Part shown: one piece after another, positions 38,201 through 48,153 of the stretch
Position numbering within the stretch: the first letter of the stretch is position 1
Layout: each line of letters starts with the position of its first letter
NCBI RefSeq assembly: GCF_003614435.1
Contig: NZ_CP025546.1
Span: 1,364,001-1,428,000 of the forward strand
DNA from: Mycobacterium paragordonae
Lineage (GTDB): Bacteria > Actinomycetota > Actinomycetes > Mycobacteriales > Mycobacteriaceae
Reading direction: 5' to 3'
DNA length: 64,000 nucleotides
The notes under the pieces: model-generated
The model's input: the letters and a program-made list of their open reading frames with translations, nothing else
Databases searched by the model: none
Told to the model about the DNA's origin: nothing
Position numbers and translations under genes: made by a program

Positions 38201-41200
38201 GCAACTCCGGCGCCCAGAACTTCGGCTTCGGCAACATCGGCGCCGGCAACGTCGGGTTCGGCAACCTCGGCGACGGCAACTTCGGGTTCGGCAACTCGGG
38301 CCTGGCGGCGGGACTGGCGGGCCTGGGCAACAACGGATTCGGTAACGCCGGCAGCTTCAACGCCGGCTTCGCGAACCACGGGACCGGCAACATCGGGATC
38401 GCCAACACCGGCAGCAACAACATCGGCATCGGCCTGACCGGCGACAACCTGACCGGCATCGGCGCCCTCAACACCGGGGCCGGCAACATCGGCCTGTTCA
38501 ACTCCGGCACCGGCAACGTCGGCTTCTTCAACACCGGCACCGGCAACTTCGGGTTGTTCAACTCCGGCAGCTACAACACCGGCGTCGGCAACTCAGGGAC
38601 GGGTTCCACCGGCCTGTTTAACGCCGGCAATTTCAACACCGGACTGGCCAATGCCGGCCACTACAACACCGGCAGTTTCAACGTCGGCGACGCCAACACC
38701 GGCGACTTCAACTCGGGCAACGTCAACACCGGCTGGTTCAACGTCGGCAACACCAACACCGGCCTGTTCAACACCGGCAATGTCAATACCGGCGCCTTCA
38801 ACTCCGGCAACTTCAACAACGGGGTGCTGTGGACGGGTGACTGGCACGGCACCTACGGCTTCCAGTACAGACTCGACATCCCCGGCAGCACCATTTTCGA
38901 CTTCGACCGGACCTTCGACTTCGGGCCCATCAAGATCTCCGACCCGATCCACATCGCCGGAATGTCGCTGTTCGATTTCCACCAGATATTCAACGTCGGG
39001 CCCTACGTCATCCCGCAAATCGATGTTCCTGCATTCGAACTCGACATCCATCGGGTGATCGAGATCCCGCCGATCGTCTTCCTGCAAGGCATGACGCTCG
39101 GCGGCCAGACCTACACCACGTCGTTCAACAACCCCGCCCCGCTCGCCTCCGAGTTCACGCTGCCGATCATCAAGGTGCGGATCCCGCTGATCAGCAACTT
39201 CGTCTGGACGATCGGCCAGCCCAACGGGATGGGATTCATGGGCCACAACGACTGGGCCCAGGAACCCGTCAAGGGCATCACGTTGTTCACCGGCTCCGGC
39301 TTCGCGTCCTCCGGCTACAACTCGCTGAGCATCCCGGTCATCAACATCCCGACGATCAGCACCGAAGCGATTCCGCTGAACATCGACATCAGCGGCGGGC
39401 TGCCCGCCTTCACCTTGTTCCCGGGCGGGCTCAACATTCCGCAGAACGCCATCCCGTTCAACATCGACGCCACCGGAATTCTGGATCCGATCACCATTTT
39501 CCCGAACGGCCTCCAGATCAATTCGCTGCCGCTGCACGCCGCGCTCAACATCACCATGCCGCAGAGCAGCACGGTGCTGATCGACATCCCGCGGACCGCC
39601 GGCTTCGGGAACACCTCCGCGACACCGTCGTCCGGCTTCTTCAACAGCGGCGCCGGCGGAGTGTCGGGCTTCGGCAACTTCGGCGCGGGCGTGTCGGGCT
39701 GGTGGAACCAGGCGTCGAGCGCGCTGGCCGGGTCGGCGTCGGGCTACCTCAACGCCGGTTCCCTGCACTCGGGGCTGCTGAACTTCGGCTCGGCCGTGTC
39801 GGGTCTGTTCAACACCAGTTCGCTGCCCCTGGGGACGCCGGCGACGCTATCCGGCATCGGCAATGTCGGCCACCACCTGGCCGGGCTGTTCACCGCGGGG
39901 ACCATGGGCGACCAGAGTCCCATCGTCGACCTCGGCCTGGCCGACCTGGGCAGCCACAACATCGGGTTGGGCAACATCGGCGCGCTGAACCTGGGCGCGG
40001 CGAATGCCGGCCTGCGGAACCTGGGCTTCGGCAACCTCGGCGACGGCAACATCGGCCTGGGCAACGTCGGAATCAGCAACATCGGATTCGGCAACGCAGG
40101 CCTGTCGGCCGGCCTGGCCGGCATCGGCAACGTCGGATTCGCCAATGCCGGAAGCGGCAACTTCGGCCTCGCCAACGCCGGCCTGAGCAACATCGGGTTC
40201 GCCAACAGCGGCAGCAACAACATCGGCATCGGACTGGTCGGTGACAACCTCACCGGCATCGGCGGCCTGAACTCCGGGTCCGGCAACATCGGACTGTTCA
40301 ACTCCGGCACCAACAACATCGGTTTCTTCAACACCGGCACCGGCAACTTCGGCCTGTTCAACTCCGGCAGCTACAACACCGGCATCGGCAACAGCGGAAT
40401 AGCCTCCACGGGTCTTTTCAATGCGGGCAACTTCAACACCGGCCTGGCCAACCCCGGAAACTACAACACCGGCAGCTTCAACGCCGGCCACACCAACAGC
40501 GGCGACTTCAACCCGGGCAACCTCAACACCGGCTGGCTCAACAGCGGCAACTCCAACACCGGCTTCCTGAACACCGGCAACGTCGGCACCGGCGCTCTCA
40601 TGTCCGGCAGCTACAGCAACGGCCTGCTCTGGCGCGGCGAATACCAGGGGCTGTTCGGGTTCCACTACGACTACCCGCTGCCCAAGATCGCGCTGCTCGA
40701 CATTCACGGCGCCGGCGAATTCGGCCCGGTGGTCATCCCGCCCATCCCGATCCCGGCCACCCACCTGCAACTGGGCGGGAACGTCGCGATGGGGTCGTTC
40801 ACCATCCCGCAGATCGACATTCCCGCGCTCAACCCGGACATCCTGGGCAGCATCGGCTTCGGGCCGATCAGGGTTCCGTCCGTTCACATCCCGGGTATCG
40901 ACGCCATCAACATGGTCATGCACACCGACCCGGTGCGGGGGCCGAACACCGCGACCAGTCCCTTCCTCATCTGGACGCCTGGTGACACCGGCGCGGTCAT
41001 CTACCTCGGCCCGACCTACTATTCGATCGGCGGATCGGGGGGCAATCCGTTCAATACCGGCAATCTCACCGCCACCGGTGGCATGGCCGGGGCCGCGAAC
41101 ACCTTCATCAAGATCGTCACCGAAGGCTTCGACACCCCCGAACTCAACATCGGCCGCATCCCGGCGGGTTTCCACGTGCCCGGCTTCGTCGATCCGATCA

Positions 41201-43422
41201 CCGTCTTCCCCGGTGGCGTGACGTTCCCGGCGGCCAACCTGATCAACCTCGCCGTCAATGCCGGCAACCTGGGCGTCGACATCCCGGCAATCACCTTCCC
41301 GCAGATCGTCGGAAACGTCGACGGCACCGTGTACGTCATCTCCAGCAACATCCCGTTCGTCAATGTCCCGGCAATGCCGGGCTTCGGGAACACCACGACC
41401 CTTCCCTCGTCCGGCTTCTTCAACAGCGGTGCCGGTGGCGGATCGGGCTGGGGCAACTTCGGCGCGGGCATGTCGGGTTGGTGGAACCAGGCGCACGACG
41501 CGCTGCTGGGGACGGGGTCGGGCTACTTCAACGCCGGCACGCTGAACTCCGGACTGCTCAACTTCGGCTCGGGGGTGTCGGGGTTGTACAACACCGCGGC
41601 GTTGGGGGTGCCGGCGTTGGTGTCGGGGGTGGGCAATGTGGGTCATCACGTGGCGGGGTTGATCACCGCCGGGGACGGGGTGAGCCGGTCGTTGATCGCC
41701 AACCTGGGTCTGGCCGATGTGGGCAATTTCAACGTCGGGTTGGGCAATGTGGGCGACTACAACCTCGGGGCGGGCAATGCCGGGTTGCAGAACCTGGGGT
41801 TGGGCAATGTCGGGGACCTCAATGTGGGGTTGGCCAATATCGGCAACGGCAACGTCGGGTTCGGCAACGGCGGGTTGGTGGCGGGTCTGGCCGGGGTGGG
41901 CAACTTCGGGTTCGGCAACGCCGGTAGTCACAACCTCGGGTTGGCCAATGTGGGGGTGGGCAATCTGGGGTTGGCCAATACCGGGGACAACAACATCGGG
42001 ATCGGGCTCAGCGGCAACAATCTGACCGGGATCGGGGCGCTGAATTCGGGTAGCGGCAATCTGGGGTTGTTCAATTCCGGGACGGGCAATGTCGGGTTCT
42101 TCAACACCGGCACCGGCAACTTCGGGTTGTTCAACTCGGGTAGTTACAACACCGGGATCGGCAACTCCGGGATCGCCAGTACCGGTTTGTTCAATGCGGG
42201 GAATTTCAATACCGGGTTGGGCAATGCCGGGCATTACAACTCGGGCAGCTTCAACGTCGGCCACACCAACACCGGTGATTTCAACCCGGGCAGCCTCAAC
42301 AGTGGCTGGTTCAACACCGGCCATGCCAGCACCGGTGTCGCCAACTCCGGCAGCACCGACACCGGCGCCTTCATGACCGGCAACTACAGCAACGGCATCC
42401 TGTGGCGCGGCAACTTCCAGGGCCTGGCCGGCGTCGCTCTCGGCTACACCGTGCCGCAGTTCGCCGCGGTCGGCGGCGACCTGCTCGGCGGCGTCGGCCC
42501 GATCACCGTGCTGCCGCCGATCCAAATCCCGTCAATCCCGTTGTATATCAACACCGCCGGCGGTATCGGCCCGATCAGCATCCCGTCGATCCCGGTGCCG
42601 TCGATCCACCTGGGCGTCAACCCGACCGTCGATGTCGGCCCGGTCAGCGTCGGACCCTTCACCATCAGCACGCCCAACTTCACCGTCAACTACAACACCG
42701 CGCCCAGCACCGCGGTGTCCGGCGGCAGCTCGGACTTGTACGTGGTCGCCAGCTACGGACTGGTGATCCCGGGCCCGATCAAGATCTCGGGCAGCCCCGG
42801 CGGTGTCAGCGTCACGACGCCGGGATTCAACGTCAACCCGATCTCGATTCTGGCCGGGACGGCAACGTTCCCCGGCTTCACCATTCCGCTGGAACCGATC
42901 CACATCGGACTGCCGCTGTCCCTGACCATCCCCGGCTCCGGCATCCCGGGCGGCGGCATCCCCAGCCTGCCGCTGAACTTCGGGTTGAGCTTCGCCACCC
43001 CGGCCTTCGGGCTGCCGACCGCGGTCATCGACCGGATTCCGCTGGACCTGCACGTCGCGTCCACCGTCGGTCCGATCGAGATTCCGATCATCGGCTTCGG
43101 CGGGACGCCGGGCTTCTGGAATACGACGTTGCTGCCGTCCTCGGGCTTCTTCAATGTCGGTGGCGGCGGCGGGTCCGGCTTCTGGAACTCCGGCTCGGCG
43201 ATGTCCGGATTCCTCAACGCGATCTCGGATCCGCTGCTCGGGTCGACCTCCGGGATGCTCAACTTCGGCACCCAGCTCTCCGGCCTGCTCAACCGCGGCG
43301 CCGGCATGTCGGGAGTGTTCAACACCAGCACCCTGGACCTGATCACCCAGGCCTTCAACTCCGGCTGGATGAACGTCGGCCAGCGGCTATCCGGCCTGAT
43401 CTACACGGGGATCGGACCCTAG
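32233..43422 (+). CDS. Giant PPE-MPTR protein (about 3,729 residues, PPE55/56 class)
   Basis: The PPE domain ([20 protein letters not shown]) spans about residues 1-180, with Pro-Pro-Glu at 7-9 and the SGSWQGPAS turn with Trp57. The rest is MPTR sequence (NxGxGNxG pentapeptides) in six supermodules. Each has an MPTR array ending in a WRG/WTG-type block (nt about 33523, 35239, 36981, 38831, 40630, 42403), then a beta-rich IP-repeat region, then a [12 protein letters not shown] block. The TTG at 32233 follows a strong ribosome-binding site and matches PPE N-termini; a GTG at 32215 is the alternative. M. tuberculosis PPE56 has similar length. Two 847-bp segments are almost identical (see repeats). 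Family members are exported by ESX-5. The stop codon overlaps that of the convergent gene at CTAG 43419-43422. Confidence 0.93.
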   Translation: MNFQLLPPEINSILMRAGAGSEPLLAAATAWDGLAAELGTAATSFGSVTAGLVSGSWQGPASAAMAAAAAPYAGWLTEVAAQASVVAGQARAAAAVYESALAALVDPLTIAVNRIQRTSLAMTNIFGQNTPAIAAAEAAYELMWAQDVATMVGYHAGAAAVASGLPAFADLVGGANAFVNAVLTDPSKVLSLNAGLAHVGNYNIGLGNVGAFNLGAGNAGVQNLGFANVGDGNFGLGNIGTANWGFGNSGLTTGTAGLGNIGFGNAGGSNIGLANMGLSNIGFGNTGNNNIGIGLTGDNLTGFGALNSGLNSGQGNIGLFNSGTNNVGFFNSGTGNFGLFNSGSHNAGVGNSGTASTGLFNTGNFNTGLANVGHYNTGSFNVGDTNTGDFNPGSLNTGWFNTGNINTGIANGGNVNTGAFITGNFSNGMLWRGDFQGLFGFAAGSSLPAIPVGIGINGGVGPITLLPIPIIPAIPLNIHYTFNIPPLAVPDITIPAFSLGTGIPISIGPLTVSSIPLVAKQLFPSIDFTAGPFNALGIVTIPATTATDGSVTGPIHIDTRIPALNFNVNWNTPEIRLFPNAISIPDNPLALLANLSLGTPGFTIPGFSIPAHPIPFTIDIDGHIDGFSTPAISIDRIPLYVGAGIRIGPIPIQGVNIPAMPGFGNTTTAPSSGFFNSGAGGVSGFGNFGTGVSGWWNQASSALTGTSSGLLNAATLGSGVLNAGSGVSGLYNTAALGVPALVSGVGNVGHHVAGLITAGDGVSRSLIANLGLADVGNFNVGLGNVGDYNLGAGNAGLQNLGLGNVGDLNVGLANIGNGNVGFGNGGLVAGLAGVGNVGFGNAGSHNIGLANVGVGNLGLANTGDNNIGIGLSGNNLTGIGALNSGSGNLGLFNSGTGNVGFFNTGTGNFGLFNSGSYNTGIGNSGIASTGLFNAGNFNTGLGNAGHYNSGSFNVGHTNTGDFNPGSLNSGWFNTGHASTGVANSGSTDTGAFMTGNYSNGILWRGNYEGLFGAYFAPTISRFPITLHAAGLVGPIHVAPIPVPAVHFAVTNAAVGLGPIDIAPITIPAIPIDALGSVDLAANTIAPIRVLDQLSGSVRAAIGAFNFNNPVVKLDQLGNPNGIFFSDLSLGAVKISGPVPGSPIPASITFASNAVTLFPNGFAIPGQTVVTAAVSGGNDAITFFPNGFSIPKASAGVANLIGGIDAFTLLPNGFSLNIPAVVDGVGYVGDIPIPIINVPAVPGFGNSTGTPSSGFFNSGAGGGSGWGNSGAGMSGLWNQASNALTGTTSGLANYGGLSSGLLNVGTGVSGFYNTATTAAPALVSGLGNVGHHLSGLFAAGTTLNSGSSIANIGWADLGVGNLGLGNVGDANLGAANIGAHNLGFGNIGDGNFGFGNIGAANYGFGNSGLSVSLPGIGNVGFGNAGSNNIGLANVGLSNIGFANSGNNNIGIGLVGDNLTGIGGLNSGSGNIGLFNSGTGNVGFFNTGTGNFGLFNSGSYNTGIGNSGIASTGLFNAGNFNTGLANSGHYNSGSFNAGNTNTGDFNPGNLNTGWLNAGHSNTGLLNSGTLNTGLVNTGYGNNGLFWRGTNAGQISLYYGITIPEFPIDIVTTGAVGPIVIPDVNILPPLHIALTGGANYGFTLPDIPIPAIHIGFGGGADVSFNAPATTLLSAININGNFTGGPLTASDITVNPFKINVAIPEILQKDPFNLPPSLGIELEAPLILDFITLAGLSLPIQQAIDPITLQAISFTQSIPIDIPPIDIAAQVVKGISMSQTLPLNYTLDTPAVSLTGMTIPAIPLNYDIPLTAGPFTLSIIDIKPVPGFGNSSVAPSSGFFNSGAGGGSGFFNAGPALSGLLNQAAKESMLGTLSGLGNTGGLSSGLLNSGTAISGFFNVTGIDFNTPAFVSGFSNLGDHVSGLSYKGLLAMLTYPSGPSAISQFFDNVAAELQHLDIRNALNLGNVGGINLGFGNLGDFNLGGGNSGDGNVGGGNSGAQNFGFGNIGAGNVGFGNLGDGNFGFGNSGLAAGLAGLGNNGFGNAGSFNAGFANHGTGNIGIANTGSNNIGIGLTGDNLTGIGALNTGAGNIGLFNSGTGNVGFFNTGTGNFGLFNSGSYNTGVGNSGTGSTGLFNAGNFNTGLANAGHYNTGSFNVGDANTGDFNSGNVNTGWFNVGNTNTGLFNTGNVNTGAFNSGNFNNGVLWTGDWHGTYGFQYRLDIPGSTIFDFDRTFDFGPIKISDPIHIAGMSLFDFHQIFNVGPYVIPQIDVPAFELDIHRVIEIPPIVFLQGMTLGGQTYTTSFNNPAPLASEFTLPIIKVRIPLISNFVWTIGQPNGMGFMGHNDWAQEPVKGITLFTGSGFASSGYNSLSIPVINIPTISTEAIPLNIDISGGLPAFTLFPGGLNIPQNAIPFNIDATGILDPITIFPNGLQINSLPLHAALNITMPQSSTVLIDIPRTAGFGNTSATPSSGFFNSGAGGVSGFGNFGAGVSGWWNQASSALAGSASGYLNAGSLHSGLLNFGSAVSGLFNTSSLPLGTPATLSGIGNVGHHLAGLFTAGTMGDQSPIVDLGLADLGSHNIGLGNIGALNLGAANAGLRNLGFGNLGDGNIGLGNVGISNIGFGNAGLSAGLAGIGNVGFANAGSGNFGLANAGLSNIGFANSGSNNIGIGLVGDNLTGIGGLNSGSGNIGLFNSGTNNIGFFNTGTGNFGLFNSGSYNTGIGNSGIASTGLFNAGNFNTGLANPGNYNTGSFNAGHTNSGDFNPGNLNTGWLNSGNSNTGFLNTGNVGTGALMSGSYSNGLLWRGEYQGLFGFHYDYPLPKIALLDIHGAGEFGPVVIPPIPIPATHLQLGGNVAMGSFTIPQIDIPALNPDILGSIGFGPIRVPSVHIPGIDAINMVMHTDPVRGPNTATSPFLIWTPGDTGAVIYLGPTYYSIGGSGGNPFNTGNLTATGGMAGAANTFIKIVTEGFDTPELNIGRIPAGFHVPGFVDPITVFPGGVTFPAANLINLAVNAGNLGVDIPAITFPQIVGNVDGTVYVISSNIPFVNVPAMPGFGNTTTLPSSGFFNSGAGGGSGWGNFGAGMSGWWNQAHDALLGTGSGYFNAGTLNSGLLNFGSGVSGLYNTAALGVPALVSGVGNVGHHVAGLITAGDGVSRSLIANLGLADVGNFNVGLGNVGDYNLGAGNAGLQNLGLGNVGDLNVGLANIGNGNVGFGNGGLVAGLAGVGNFGFGNAGSHNLGLANVGVGNLGLANTGDNNIGIGLSGNNLTGIGALNSGSGNLGLFNSGTGNVGFFNTGTGNFGLFNSGSYNTGIGNSGIASTGLFNAGNFNTGLGNAGHYNSGSFNVGHTNTGDFNPGSLNSGWFNTGHASTGVANSGSTDTGAFMTGNYSNGILWRGNFQGLAGVALGYTVPQFAAVGGDLLGGVGPITVLPPIQIPSIPLYINTAGGIGPISIPSIPVPSIHLGVNPTVDVGPVSVGPFTISTPNFTVNYNTAPSTAVSGGSSDLYVVASYGLVIPGPIKISGSPGGVSVTTPGFNVNPISILAGTATFPGFTIPLEPIHIGLPLSLTIPGSGIPGGGIPSLPLNFGLSFATPAFGLPTAVIDRIPLDLHVASTVGPIEIPIIGFGGTPGFWNTTLLPSSGFFNVGGGGGSGFWNSGSAMSGFLNAISDPLLGSTSGMLNFGTQLSGLLNRGAGMSGVFNTSTLDLITQAFNSGWMNVGQRLSGLIYTGIGP
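34405..35251 (+). repeat. 847-bp duplicated segment inside the PPE-MPTR gene, copy 1
   Basis: Read base by base against 41569-42415 (offset 7,164), 843 of 847 positions match. The four differences are G/T at 34741, A/C at 34771, C/T at 34800 and G/C at 35158. Codon choice inside (GGG, TTG, AAT) differs from the GGC/CTG/AAC style of neighbouring modules. Confidence 0.93.
41569..42415 (+). repeat. 847-bp duplicated segment inside the PPE-MPTR gene, copy 2
   Basis: Direct repeat of 34405-35251 in the same frame, covering the end of one PSSGFFN block and most of the sixth MPTR array. The near-identity points to recent gene conversion or duplication. Confidence 0.93.
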
Positions 43423-44609
43423 TCCGGCGCCCCGGTGACCACGCAGCGGGTGCGGCTGTAGATCGTGGGCATGCACTTGTTGCAGTGCGTGCAGGCCGAT
43501 CGGACGCCGGCGCCGTCGCGGGCGATCCGGTTGATCAGGTCGGGCTCGGCCAGCAGCGCGCGGCCCATGGCGACGAAGTCGAACCCCTCGGCCATCGCCA
43601 GGTCCATCGTCTCCCGGTTGGTGATGCCGCCCAGCAGAATCAGCGGCAGCTTCAGCTCGGCGCGGAAGAGCTTGGCCTCGTTCAGCAGGTAGGCCTCTTT
43701 GTAGGGATATTCGCGCAGGAACTTGGTGCCCGTCATCCGCATGCCCCAGCGCAGCGGCGGCTTGAAGGCGCCGGCGAACTCCTTGAGCGGCGCGTCGCCG
43801 CGGAACAGGTACATCGGATTGACCAGCGAGCTGCCCGCGGTCAGCTCGATCGCGTCCAGGCCGCCGTCTTCCTCCAGCCACTGGGCCGTGATCAGCGACT
43901 CCTCGTTGGAGATGCCGCCGCGCACCCCGTCGGACATGTTGAGCTTGGCGGTGACGGCGATCTGCCGCGGACCCTGGTCGACGGCCCGGCGCACCGCCAT
44001 CACCAGCCCGCGTGCCACCTTGGCCCGGTTGGCCAGCGACCCGCCGAACTCGTCGGTGCGGCGGTTGATCAGCGGAGACAGGAACGCGCTCGCCAGATAG
44101 TTGTGGCCCAGATGGATTTCGACGGCATCGAAGCCGGCCTCGACCGCGAACCGGGCCGCCTTGGCGTGATCGGCGAGCACCTCGTCGATGTCGTCCGCGC
44201 TGGCCTTCTTGGCGAACCGCATGCCGATGGGATTGAAGAACCGCACCGGCGCCAGCGCGGTGGCCCCGTTGCTGCGGGCGTTGGCGACCGGGCCGGCGTG
44301 GCCGATCTGGGCGCTGACGGCCGCGCCTTCGGCGTGGATCGCGTCGGTGAGGCGCCGGAAGCCCGGCACCGCCTCCGGGCGCATCCAGATGCCGTTGCCC
44401 TCGGTGCGCCCGCCCTGGGAGACGGCGCAGTAGGCGACGGTGGTCATGCCGACCCCGCCGGCGGCGGGCTTGCGGTGGTACTCGATCAGGTCATCGGTCA
44501 CCAGCGCGTTCGGGGTGCGGGCTTCGAACGTCGCGGACTTGATGGTCCGGTTTCGAAGGGTCAGCGGACCGAGTGTGGCGGGGCTCAGGACGTCTGGGGC
44601 TGCAGACAT
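43419..44609 (-). CDS. NADH:flavin oxidoreductase, Old Yellow Enzyme family (Rv3359-like)
   Basis: A 396-residue TIM-barrel flavoprotein. Typical features are [16 protein letters not shown] near the N-terminus, [20 protein letters not shown] with the conserved His and Asn/Tyr pattern, [14 protein letters not shown], and a C-terminal CTHCNKCM...RC cluster. That cluster resembles the Fe-S binding Cys set of the 2,4-dienoyl-CoA reductase branch, but there is no following NAD(P)/FAD domain. It is the size of Rv3359 (396 aa from memory). It should reduce enones or related compounds with FMN in the cytosol. The yefM/yoeB-type toxin-antitoxin pair found next to it in M. tuberculosis is absent; only 63 bp separate it from the divergent folD. 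Confidence 0.9.
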   Translation of the reverse strand: MSAAPDVLSPATLGPLTLRNRTIKSATFEARTPNALVTDDLIEYHRKPAAGGVGMTTVAYCAVSQGGRTEGNGIWMRPEAVPGFRRLTDAIHAEGAAVSAQIGHAGPVANARSNGATALAPVRFFNPIGMRFAKKASADDIDEVLADHAKAARFAVEAGFDAVEIHLGHNYLASAFLSPLINRRTDEFGGSLANRAKVARGLVMAVRRAVDQGPRQIAVTAKLNMSDGVRGGISNEESLITAQWLEEDGGLDAIELTAGSSLVNPMYLFRGDAPLKEFAGAFKPPLRWGMRMTGTKFLREYPYKEAYLLNEAKLFRAELKLPLILLGGITNRETMDLAMAEGFDFVAMGRALLAEPDLINRIARDGAGVRSACTHCNKCMPTIYSRTRCVVTGAPD

Positions 44610-44672
44610 ATAGGCAGCCTAACCGCTCGGGCCCGGGTGGCGATCACACCCGGTCATGCCAGACTGTCTGGC

Positions 44673-45518
44673 GTGGGCGCAATCACGCTGGACGGCAAGG
44701 CCACCCGTGACGAGATCTTCGTCGACCTGACCAAGCGAGTGGCGGCCCTGACCGCCGCCGGCCGCACACCCGGGCTGGGCACCATCCTGGTCGGTGACGA
44801 CCCCGGCTCGCAGGCCTACGTCCGCGGCAAGCACGCCGACTGCGCCAAGGTGGGCATCACCTCGCTCCGGCGCGACCTGCCCGCCGACATCTCCACTGAA
44901 ACGCTCAACGAGACCATCGACGAACTGAACGCCAACCCCGAGTGCACCGGGTACATCGTCCAACTACCGCTGCCGAAGCACCTCGATGAGAACGCGGCGC
45001 TGGAACGCGTCGACCCCGACAAGGACGCCGACGGCCTGCACCCGACCAACCTGGGCCGGCTGGTGCTGAACATGCCGGCGCCGCTGCCGTGTACCCCGCG
45101 CGGCATCGTCCACCTGCTGCGCCGCTACGACGTGCCGATCGCCGGGGCCCACGTGGTGGTCATCGGGCGCGGTGTGACGGTGGGCCGCCCGTTGGGGCTG
45201 CTGCTCACCCGGCGTTCGGAGAACGCCACAGTCACGTTGTGCCACACCGGAACTCGCGATCTTCCCGCGCTGACCAGGCAGGCCGACATCATCGTTGCCG
45301 GGGTCGGGGTACCGCACATGCTGACCGCGGACATGGTCCGCCCGGGCGCTGCCGTCGTCGACGTCGGTGTCAGCCGAGTGGACGGCAAGCTCACCGGGGA
45401 CGTGCATCCCGACGTGTGGGAGGTCGCCGGTCACATCTCACCCAACCCCGGCGGCGTCGGTCCGCTGACCCGTGCGTTCCTGCTGACCAACGTCGTCGAG
45501 CTGGCCGAACGGCAGTGA
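44673..45518 (+). CDS. folD: Bifunctional methylenetetrahydrofolate dehydrogenase / methenyltetrahydrofolate cyclohydrolase
   Basis: A 281-residue protein, the same length as M. tuberculosis FolD (Rv3356c, from memory). Motifs: [20 protein letters not shown] with the catalytic Lys, [14 protein letters not shown], the NADP-binding segment [17 protein letters not shown], and the C-terminal [14 protein letters not shown]. It interconverts 5,10-methylene-, methenyl- and 10-formyl-tetrahydrofolate for one-carbon supply. A GTG start at 44673 gives the expected N-terminus ([14 protein letters not shown]). The DUF3017 gene follows 7 nt after its stop, probably in one transcript. Confidence 0.96.
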   Translation: MGAITLDGKATRDEIFVDLTKRVAALTAAGRTPGLGTILVGDDPGSQAYVRGKHADCAKVGITSLRRDLPADISTETLNETIDELNANPECTGYIVQLPLPKHLDENAALERVDPDKDADGLHPTNLGRLVLNMPAPLPCTPRGIVHLLRRYDVPIAGAHVVVIGRGVTVGRPLGLLLTRRSENATVTLCHTGTRDLPALTRQADIIVAGVGVPHMLTADMVRPGAAVVDVGVSRVDGKLTGDVHPDVWEVAGHISPNPGGVGPLTRAFLLTNVVELAERQ

Positions 45519-45525
45519 CTATCCG

Positions 45526-45819
45526 ATGACGGTCCGGGCCATTCTGGGGCGCGCGGTGCGCGCCCAATGGCCGATCCTGCTCGTCGGGCTCATCTTCCTG
45601 GTGGCGTTCGTGCTGGCGGGCGCCAACTTCTGGCGCCGCGGCTCGCTGCTGATCGGCATCGGGGTCGGGGTGGCCGCAGTGCTGCGACTGGCCCTGCCCG
45701 ACGACCGGGCCGGATTGCTGGTGGTGCGGAGCCGGGGGACCGACTTCCTCACCACCGCGTCGGTAGGGGCCGCGATGGTCTACGTCGCGTGGACCATCGA
45801 CCCGCTGGGGACCGGCTAG
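45526..45819 (+). CDS. Small membrane protein, DUF3017 (Rv3355c-like)
   Basis: A 97-residue protein with three hydrophobic stretches: WPILLVGLIFLVAFVLAGAN, the LLIGIGVGVAAVLRLAL region, and TASVGAAMVYVAWTI near the end. A cytoplasmic loop has the conserved Leu-Pro-Asp-Asp-Arg-Ala-Gly. Length equals Rv3355c (97 aa from memory), and its place after folD is conserved in mycobacteria. Function unknown. The TAG stop directly abuts the intergenic repeat at 45820. Confidence 0.88.
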   Translation: MTVRAILGRAVRAQWPILLVGLIFLVAFVLAGANFWRRGSLLIGIGVGVAAVLRLALPDDRAGLLVVRSRGTDFLTTASVGAAMVYVAWTIDPLGTG

Positions 45820-45946
45820 CTGCGATCGCAAGCGCGGCCGCGGCGATCGCAAGCGCGGCCGCGGCGATCGCAAGCGCGGCGGAGCCGGGCGCTGCGGGTC
45901 GCCGCCATCGAACGGAGCCGGGCGCTGCGGGTCGCCGCCATCGGGA
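45820..45946. repeat. GC-rich intergenic repeat between convergent stop codons (copy locus 2)
   Basis: CGATCGCAAGCGCGGC occurs three times in a row, followed by GGAGCCGGGCGCTGCGGGTCG-type sequence twice. The same words occur at 1208-1333. The element lies exactly between the TAG of the DUF3017 gene (45817-45819) and the TAG of the opposing gene (complement of 45947-45949). Confidence 0.7.
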
Positions 45947-46378
45947 CTAGCTGCCGGGCATCCCCGGAATCCCGGCCAGCCCCGGAATGCTGCCGACGCC
46001 CGGGATCTGCTGCAGCGCGCCCGGCACCTTGCCCGCGGCCACGTCGGCCATCACCGACGGGCAGTACATCTGGATCGCGATGGTGGTGAACATGCCGGCC
46101 ATCTCGGGCGACATGCCGCTCTGGCTGGCGAAAACGCGGGAAGCGGCCGTGTTGAACGACCCTCCGGGCTGGGCCAGGATCGGGCAGACCGACTTGCCCA
46201 GGTTCTCGGCATTGATCGGGTCGCCGTAGTTGACGCCGGCGTTGCTCAGCGCGGTGATGAACGCGTCGTCGACGGGGCTGGCCTCGGCCGGGGCGGCGAA
46301 GGCGGCACCCGCGGTCAAAAGACAGGCGGTTCCGGCCAATAGCCGAACGCTCAGTGGTTGGTGGCGCCATGGCTGCAT
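45947..46378 (-). CDS. Secreted DUF732 protein (Rv3354-like)
   Basis: A 143-residue protein from the ATG at 46378, preceded by AGGGAGCTCGAT on the minus strand. The Sec signal peptide has core RLLAGTACLLTAGAAFAAPA, with cleavage probably after AEA or AFA. The mature part has the DUF732 pattern DDAFITALSNAGVNYGDP and two Cys (KSVCPIL and MYCPSV), which may form a disulfide. The tail is rich in Gly, Pro and Ile (IPGVGSIPGLAGIPGMPGS). Rv3354 in M. tuberculosis is of this type and has been reported to influence host protein turnover. The longer frame adds a Cys/Arg-rich stretch and was rejected. Confidence 0.85.
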   Translation of the reverse strand: MQPWRHQPLSVRLLAGTACLLTAGAAFAAPAEASPVDDAFITALSNAGVNYGDPINAENLGKSVCPILAQPGGSFNTAASRVFASQSGMSPEMAGMFTTIAIQMYCPSVMADVAAGKVPGALQQIPGVGSIPGLAGIPGMPGS

Positions 46379-46581
46379 ATCGAGCTCCCTGATGTTGGAG
46401 AGCACCTTTGATGCGGCACTCAAGCGACTCCTCGAACCTTTGTCCATGCCGGTCTCATTCGGGACACGATGGCGTAAAGGTTTGGCAGGACCGGCGTTTT
46501 GCCGGCGCGACGGACACAATCACATCACGCTGTGCCGCAACACGGTGACGGAGGTCGCATCCGGTTCTCCGGCGAATAACA

Positions 46582-48063
46582 ATGCGGCTCATGATCTCTC
46601 GCCAGGCATTTCTTCGGGGGGCCGCCGGAGCCGTGGCGGGTTCGGCACTGTTCGGAATACCGGTCGGGATACCCCCCGGGATTCGGGGGCCGCGGGCCTG
46701 GGCGGAGCCGAGCGGCGCGTGGAGCAGCCTGGCCTCCTCGATCGGTGGCAAGGTGCTGCTGCCCGCGGACGGCGCGTCCTTCACCACCGCCAAGCAGGTC
46801 TTCAACTCGAACTACAACGCCGCCACGCCGGCGGCGGTAGTCACGGTCACCTCACCGGCTGACGTCGCCAAGGCGCTCGCCTTCGCGGCCGCCAACAAGC
46901 TCAAGGTCGCCCCCCGCGCCGGCGGGCACTCCTACACCGGCGCGTCGAGCGCCAACGGCGCCATGGTCCTGGACCTGCGCGGACTGACCGGCGGGGTGAA
47001 CTTCGACAGCGGCAGCGGCACCGTCACGGTGCCCGCCGGGACAACCCTGTATGCGGTGCAGCAGGCACTGGCCTCCGCGGGGCGGTCGATTCCCACCGGC
47101 AGTTGCCCCACCGTCGGCGCGGCCGGGCTGACGCTGGGCGGTGGGATGGGCGCCGACTCCCGGCACGCCGGGCTGGCCTGCGACGCTTTGCGATCGGCTT
47201 CGGTGGTGCTGCCCAGCGGGGAGACGGTCACCGCGTCGGCCGAGGACCATCCAGACCTGTTCTGGGCGTTGCGCGGCGGCGGTGGCGGCAATTTCGGCGT
47301 GACGACGTCGCTCACGTTCTCGACCTTCCCGGTCGCCGACTCGGACGTGGTGCGGGTCGATTTCATTCCGGCCGCCGGAGCGCAGGTGCTGGCCGGCTGG
47401 CAGACCTGGCTGTCTTCCCTCGACCAGAAAGCCGACCGCAACACCTGGGGCCTGGTGGATCTGTCGGTCAGCGGTACCGAGGGCAACTGTCACGTGCTGG
47501 CCACCTGCCCCGCCGGCTCGGGTCAAGCGGTGGCGCAGGCGATCACAGCCGCGGTGGGCGCTCAGCCGACCGCGACCGAGCACAAGACGATGACGCACAT
47601 GGACCTGGTGATGTATCTCGCCGGCGGCAGCGCGACGAGTTCCCCGCGTGGCTTCGTCGCCGGTTCCGACGTGATCGGCACCATGAATTCGACTGCGGCA
47701 CAAGCGATTGTCGCGGCTCTCGGAAAGTGGCCGCCGGCCGGCGGACGCGCGTCGGTGATCGTCGACACGCTGAGCGGCGCGGTCGGCGACGTCGAACCGG
47801 CCGGCTCGGCGTTCCCGTGGCGCCGGCATGCCGCCGTCGCGCAGTGGTACGTCGAGAACGGCAGCGGGCAGACGTCGACGGCCAGCACCTGGGTGGCCAC
47901 CGCGCACACGACGGTGCAACAGGTTTCGGCCGGAGGCTACGTCAACTACCTGGAGCCCAACACGCCGGCGTCGCGGTATTTCGGGTCCAACCTGGCGAGG
48001 CTGACCTCGGTCCGCCAGCAATATGATCCCAACGGGTTGATGTACTCAGGGCTTTCGTTCTGA
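46582..48063 (+). CDS. Tat-exported FAD-linked oxidase, BBE type with bicovalent flavin motifs
   Basis: 493 residues. The N-terminus MISRQAFLRGAAGAVAG is a twin-arginine-like signal (Arg and Arg in SRQAFLRG are not adjacent, so the match is imperfect), followed by a hydrophobic core and cleavage near AWA. The FAD_binding_4 domain contains RAGGHSYTG with His116, and GSCPTVGAAGLTLGGGMG with Cys175. These are the two residues that bind FAD covalently in berberine-bridge-type enzymes. The C-terminal BBE segment is NYLEPNTPASRYFGSNL...YDPNGLMY. Such enzymes oxidise alcohols or sugars using O2. In M. tuberculosis the same position holds short fragments (Rv3351c-Rv3353c, from memory), so this copy is intact. 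Starts at 46582 and 46591 are both possible. Confidence 0.88.
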   Translation: MRLMISRQAFLRGAAGAVAGSALFGIPVGIPPGIRGPRAWAEPSGAWSSLASSIGGKVLLPADGASFTTAKQVFNSNYNAATPAAVVTVTSPADVAKALAFAAANKLKVAPRAGGHSYTGASSANGAMVLDLRGLTGGVNFDSGSGTVTVPAGTTLYAVQQALASAGRSIPTGSCPTVGAAGLTLGGGMGADSRHAGLACDALRSASVVLPSGETVTASAEDHPDLFWALRGGGGGNFGVTTSLTFSTFPVADSDVVRVDFIPAAGAQVLAGWQTWLSSLDQKADRNTWGLVDLSVSGTEGNCHVLATCPAGSGQAVAQAITAAVGAQPTATEHKTMTHMDLVMYLAGGSATSSPRGFVAGSDVIGTMNSTAAQAIVAALGKWPPAGGRASVIVDTLSGAVGDVEPAGSAFPWRRHAAVAQWYVENGSGQTSTASTWVATAHTTVQQVSAGGYVNYLEPNTPASRYFGSNLARLTSVRQQYDPNGLMYSGLSF

Positions 48064-48153
48064 AGCCGTTTGGTCCATCGTGCGATTTCCCCCCGTCGAC
48101 GCACGTCGGCCCGGTTCAATGTCCCTAACGCCTACGTCCCTGACCGGTCGTAG

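Noticed and set aside
33166..42525. Several 400-890-codon Asp/Val/Gly-rich frames antisense to the PPE gene
   Set aside because: Periodic shadows of MPTR codons, low complexity and without starts supported by ribosome-binding sites.
32900..43300. Regular short repeats resembling a CRISPR array
   Set aside because: The period is that of MPTR codons in one open frame, with no constant repeat and unique spacer structure and no cas genes.
42402..44672. Long + frame running into folD
   Set aside because: It crosses the PPE gene and the OYE gene out of frame. The family N-terminus of FolD begins at the GTG at 44673.
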